Shown one piece after another: positions 56,433-58,888 of a stretch of DNA of 58,888 bases. Under the pieces are notes generated by a model. The model did not search any database. It was not told the origin of the DNA and saw only the letters and a list, made by a program, of their open reading frames with translations. Position numbers and translations under genes: made by a program. Origin of the DNA: CALFCX01 sp041650595 (GTDB lineage: Bacteria; Margulisbacteria; WOR-1; JAKLHX01); assembly GCA_041650595.1 (NCBI GenBank), contig JBAZKW010000013.1, forward strand, positions 1-58,888, given 5' to 3'. Each line of letters begins with the position of its first letter. Position 1 is the first letter of the stretch.

Positions 56433-57704
56433 TTATCCTACTGACATCCTTTTTCTTCTGGCAAGCGGAGGAATTATGAAGTCGACTACATCGTCGACGG
56501 TGACTATGCCGATTATCCTGTTGAGGGTATCTACCACCGGAACTGCCAAAAGATTGTATTTTGAGATTATATCCGCGACCTGTCTCTGGCTGGCTTCCGG
56601 CTTGACCGTAATCATTTTGGAAGAGCTTATTTCAGAGACGGAAGTATTATGGCCGGCGATTATGAGATTTCTCAGAGAGAGAACTCCGGTCAGATGTCCT
56701 TCGTCATCAGTAACATAAAGATAATAAATGGTCTCTGCCGAGGGAGCCAGTTCTCTCAGTCTTTCGATCGTCTGGGCTGCGGTAAAAGAAGCCGGAATGG
56801 TCACAAATTCCGTGGTCATAAGCCCTCCGGCAGTCTCTTCGCCGTGTTTTAGCAGGCTCTGTATTTCTTCGGCTTTTTTTTGCTTCATAAGCCGCAATAG
56901 TTCCATAGCTTTTTCTTCCTGCAGATCGCCAAGGACATCGGCAGCTTCGTCGGGAGGCATTTTTTCTATTATTGAAAGGGCTTTCTTGGTATCAAGCGTG
57001 CCGATAAGGAAAGCCTGTATCCTGGGCTCCAGCTCATGCAGGGCTTCCGCAGCGGTCTCAGTGGATAGGGATTCGAAGATAGCGGTCTTTTCTTCGGTGT
57101 GTACCTGGCTTATTATGCTGGCAATATCGGCAGGATGGAGCTTGGACATCCCCTCATAAGGGACAACCAGTTTAAGTCCGGCGATATCGGTCTTTAGCGG
57201 CTCTACAAAATTCCAGCCGATCAGATCATCTTTGAGCGTAATCCCAAATACCGAAAGAAATGAGGTCACGAAATTTTCTATATTGAGCCGCCTGAGTATC
57301 CCTTTTATTCCGACATCTGCGGCAATAAGTCTTATCTCTTCCCCTGCTTTGGCAAACTTCAAATCGTTCACGCGTACTACTTTTGAGCCGTGTATATCTA
57401 CGATCTGCTTGTCCAAAAGGTCTTTGCGCACAAGCACCTCGCCGTTGCGCAAAGAAGCAAAAGCCGTGTTCTCTTTTATCCCGGCCGAAGAGATCACCCT
57501 GCGGCCTATTAGGTTAAGCTCTCCTATAAGTATTATCTTTTCCTTATCGGAACCTTCCATATTAAGTAAAAGTCCGATCATTTTCGGAAACTGTTCCGAA
57601 GCATCGAGCACGATATCCTTTACGCTGCCTATTTTTGCTTCGGTCCTATCCATAATCATCTGGCCGAGTATTTCGGAAGCATACATGTCGCTGAAATAAA
57701 CCAT
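56433..57704 (-). CDS. PRC-barrel / MgtE-N / CBS protein lacking the membrane domain
   Basis: The ATG at 57704 has AAGGAGCTG upstream; the open frame upstream of it is rejected. The 423-residue protein starts with two PRC-barrel-like segments (about 1-85 and 95-150), then an MgtE N domain with the repeated LHPADIASIISQV and MPPDEAADVLGDLQ motifs (about 205-300). Two CBS domains follow (about 310-423; FVTIPASFTAAQTIERL and VTVDDVVDFI). There is no membrane segment, so it is not itself a magnesium channel; it is probably a cytosolic sensor for the Nramp-like gene downstream. Confidence 0.87.
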   Translation of the reverse strand: MVYFSDMYASEILGQMIMDRTEAKIGSVKDIVLDASEQFPKMIGLLLNMEGSDKEKIILIGELNLIGRRVISSAGIKENTAFASLRNGEVLVRKDLLDKQIVDIHGSKVVRVNDLKFAKAGEEIRLIAADVGIKGILRRLNIENFVTSFLSVFGITLKDDLIGWNFVEPLKTDIAGLKLVVPYEGMSKLHPADIASIISQVHTEEKTAIFESLSTETAAEALHELEPRIQAFLIGTLDTKKALSIIEKMPPDEAADVLGDLQEEKAMELLRLMKQKKAEEIQSLLKHGEETAGGLMTTEFVTIPASFTAAQTIERLRELAPSAETIYYLYVTDDEGHLTGVLSLRNLIIAGHNTSVSEISSSKMITVKPEASQRQVADIISKYNLLAVPVVDTLNRIIGIVTVDDVVDFIIPPLARRKRMSVG

Positions 57705-57768
57705 ACAAGACAGCTCCTTATAATGATTTCCTGTCAATCTGATTATAACATGGCCGATAAAAAAGCCT

Positions 57769-57924
57769 TTATAAAACAGCAAAAACTCTGCCGGGAAGTT
57801 CTTTGACAATATCTTTGAGCTGCATCGAAAGAAGCACAGAAGAAAGTTCTGATGTAACAATCCCTGACGATTTACAGATAAGGTCCATATTTTTCGGGCC
57901 TTTGGAGAGCAGATCGAACACTTT
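57769..57924 (-). pseudogene. Detached winged-helix domain of DprA
   Basis: Directly after the dprA stop the same frame continues for 51 codons to a second TAA at 57769. It reads KVFDLLSKGPKNMDLICKSS and then ELSSVLLSMQLKDIVKELPG, matching the C-terminal winged helix of full-length DprA. The only interruption is the TAA at 57925-57927 where a Glu or Gln codon is expected. This part is not translated unless the stop is read through. Confidence 0.8.
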
Positions 57925-58851
57925 TTATTCTTCTTCCGTAAGCGTATGTAAAATAGGGACTGTCCGCGGTGTTTGCGTTTTTACGGGGAGCTCTTCCAAA
58001 ATATCTTCGACAGTCTGAACCAGTTTGGCGCCGCTCTTGATAAGGCTGTTGGGCCCGATGCTTTGTTTAGAAAAGATCGCTCCCGGTACGGCAAAAACCT
58101 CTCTGTTCTGTTCCAGAGCAAAACCTGCTGTGATCAAAGAACCGCTGTCCCTGGCACCTTCAATAACCACTGTGCCCAAAGAAAGACCTGAGATGATCCG
58201 GTTCCTTTTAGGAAAGCTCCATTTTTCAAACCTATGCGGAGAGCGGCACATTTCCGATACAAGAGCTCCCGTACGTACGATATCTTCCGAAAGCCTTTTG
58301 TTGAAATACGGATATATCTCTTCGAGCCCCGAAGCAAGCACGGCGATGGTCCTGCCACCGCAGCGCAGGGCAGTGTCATGCGAGCAGGCATCAATACCAG
58401 CAGCCAGGCCGGAAACAACGGTAAGTCCTGATTCAACAAGCCTTTTTGTTATGAACTCAGCTGCACGCAATCCGTACTGCGAAGGATTTCGTGTGCCAAC
58501 TACAGCTACTGCTGCCTGGTCTTTTTCCAGTATCTCCCCTTTTACATACAAAACCGGCGGCGGATCATAAATATTGAAAAGATTTTTCGGGTAGTTTTTT
58601 TCGGAGATAGTTACATAGTTTACTCCGTCCGGAAATTCGGGAACATCGCTACGGGTACCGGAAGTATGCAGTTTTTCGCAAATAGACTGTGCCAAAAGGC
58701 CACCAATCCCATCGGCACGCGCTATGTCCGCTGGAGAAAGCGCCCTAAGCTTTGAAATGGGATGAAAATTTTCGCGCAGGGTCTTGAGACGTGAAGCTCC
58801 CAATCCGGGGATCGACTGCAGAGCCAGCCAAATATCAAGATCGCCCGTCAT
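57925..58851 (-). CDS. dprA: DNA-processing protein DprA, ending early at an in-frame stop
   Basis: The 308-residue protein has an N-terminal SAM-like HhH region (LALQSIPGLGASRLKTLREN) and the Rossmann-like DprA core: VAVVGTRNPSQYGLRAAEF (about 112-130), VSGLAAGIDACSHDTAL (about 142-158), AVLASGLEEIYP, FPKRNRIISGLSLGTVVIEG and ALEQNREVFAVPG. DprA loads RecA on incoming single strands in transformation. The core is complete; only the C-terminal winged helix is cut off by TAA at 57925. Truncated DprA proteins exist naturally, so activity may be kept. Confidence 0.93.
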   Translation of the reverse strand: MTGDLDIWLALQSIPGLGASRLKTLRENFHPISKLRALSPADIARADGIGGLLAQSICEKLHTSGTRSDVPEFPDGVNYVTISEKNYPKNLFNIYDPPPVLYVKGEILEKDQAAVAVVGTRNPSQYGLRAAEFITKRLVESGLTVVSGLAAGIDACSHDTALRCGGRTIAVLASGLEEIYPYFNKRLSEDIVRTGALVSEMCRSPHRFEKWSFPKRNRIISGLSLGTVVIEGARDSGSLITAGFALEQNREVFAVPGAIFSKQSIGPNSLIKSGAKLVQTVEDILEELPVKTQTPRTVPILHTLTEEE

Positions 58852-58888
58852 TTTTTCGTCTTATCAAAATAAGGGGCTTCTAAAGAGA

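Overview
The window reads as a chromosomal segment of an uncultivated, probably Gram-negative bacterium with standard genetic code and a GC content judged by eye to be in the low-to-mid 40s. Housekeeping genes (glnA, purF, tyrS, aroB/aroK, cimA, leuA, lysA, riboflavin genes, accC, nusB) are intact and densely packed, with many 4-base overlaps. The combination of cimA, an NfnAB-type transhydrogenase pair, a membrane diadenylate cyclase, AmrS and RlpA-type proteins fits deep-branching candidate phyla (for example the Margulisbacteria/Saganbacteria or Omnitrophota/Elusimicrobia sphere). That assignment is a guess; no rRNA or phylogenetic marker was compared.

Layout. Positions 1-17200 (all minus strand) hold nine unrecognised genes: a giant gene running off the left edge (at least 2127 codons), a five-gene operon (310, 556, 593, 83 and 80 aa), a three-gene operon (106, 112 and 1539 aa) and a 100-aa gene. 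None has a Sec signal peptide, and the larger ones are helical, low-complexity, coiled-coil or membrane-active looking. Positions 17245-25755 are metabolic: sugar nucleotidyltransferase, rpiB, glnA, then an operon pdxJ / GAF-ANTAR regulator / nfnA / nfnB / purF. 25822-27236 is a two-gene accessory operon. 27316-31899 is rlpA-ispF-tyrS-aroB-aroK plus tRNA-Arg(CCT). 31989-32572 is a small protein plus an ArsR-type repressor. 32590-37010 is cimA-lysA-dacA-panB. 37065-38168 is a LysM/RlpA protein. 38292-44354 (plus strand) is udg, an amidase, an exonuclease, pta, pmbA and leuA. 45941-52658 holds amrS, lplA, gcvPB, an ABC ATPase and ribH-ribBA-ribE. 53037-58851 holds nusB, accC, an Nramp-like transporter, an MgtE-like regulatory protein and dprA.

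The main discovery candidate is a dispersed regulon. Nine transcription units share an upstream signal of the form GCAAGTTT, 13-14 bases, CGAT, located 25-50 bases before a start codon with a strong Shine-Dalgarno. This resembles sigma-28 (FliA/SigD/WhiG) promoters. The signal precedes every unrecognised cluster above, two lone mini-proteins (57 and 61 aa), a signal-peptide-less peptidoglycan-binding protein, a signal-peptide-less LysM/RlpA protein, and an ArsR-type regulator operon. Several metabolic genes instead have an extended -10 box abutting the start codon, suggesting leaderless mRNAs. I infer an alternative-sigma-controlled set of non-Sec secreted or surface-assembly proteins, possibly substrates of a type III/flagellar-like export apparatus encoded elsewhere.

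Other points of note: a family of palindromic repeats (three copies) that reach into the start of purF and the end of the exonuclease gene; an in-frame palindromic insertion in nfnB; an in-frame stop cutting the winged-helix domain off DprA; a hairpin that could mask the glnA ribosome-binding site; and an unannotated-looking 52-codon gene with a perfect sigma-70 promoter and a terminator.
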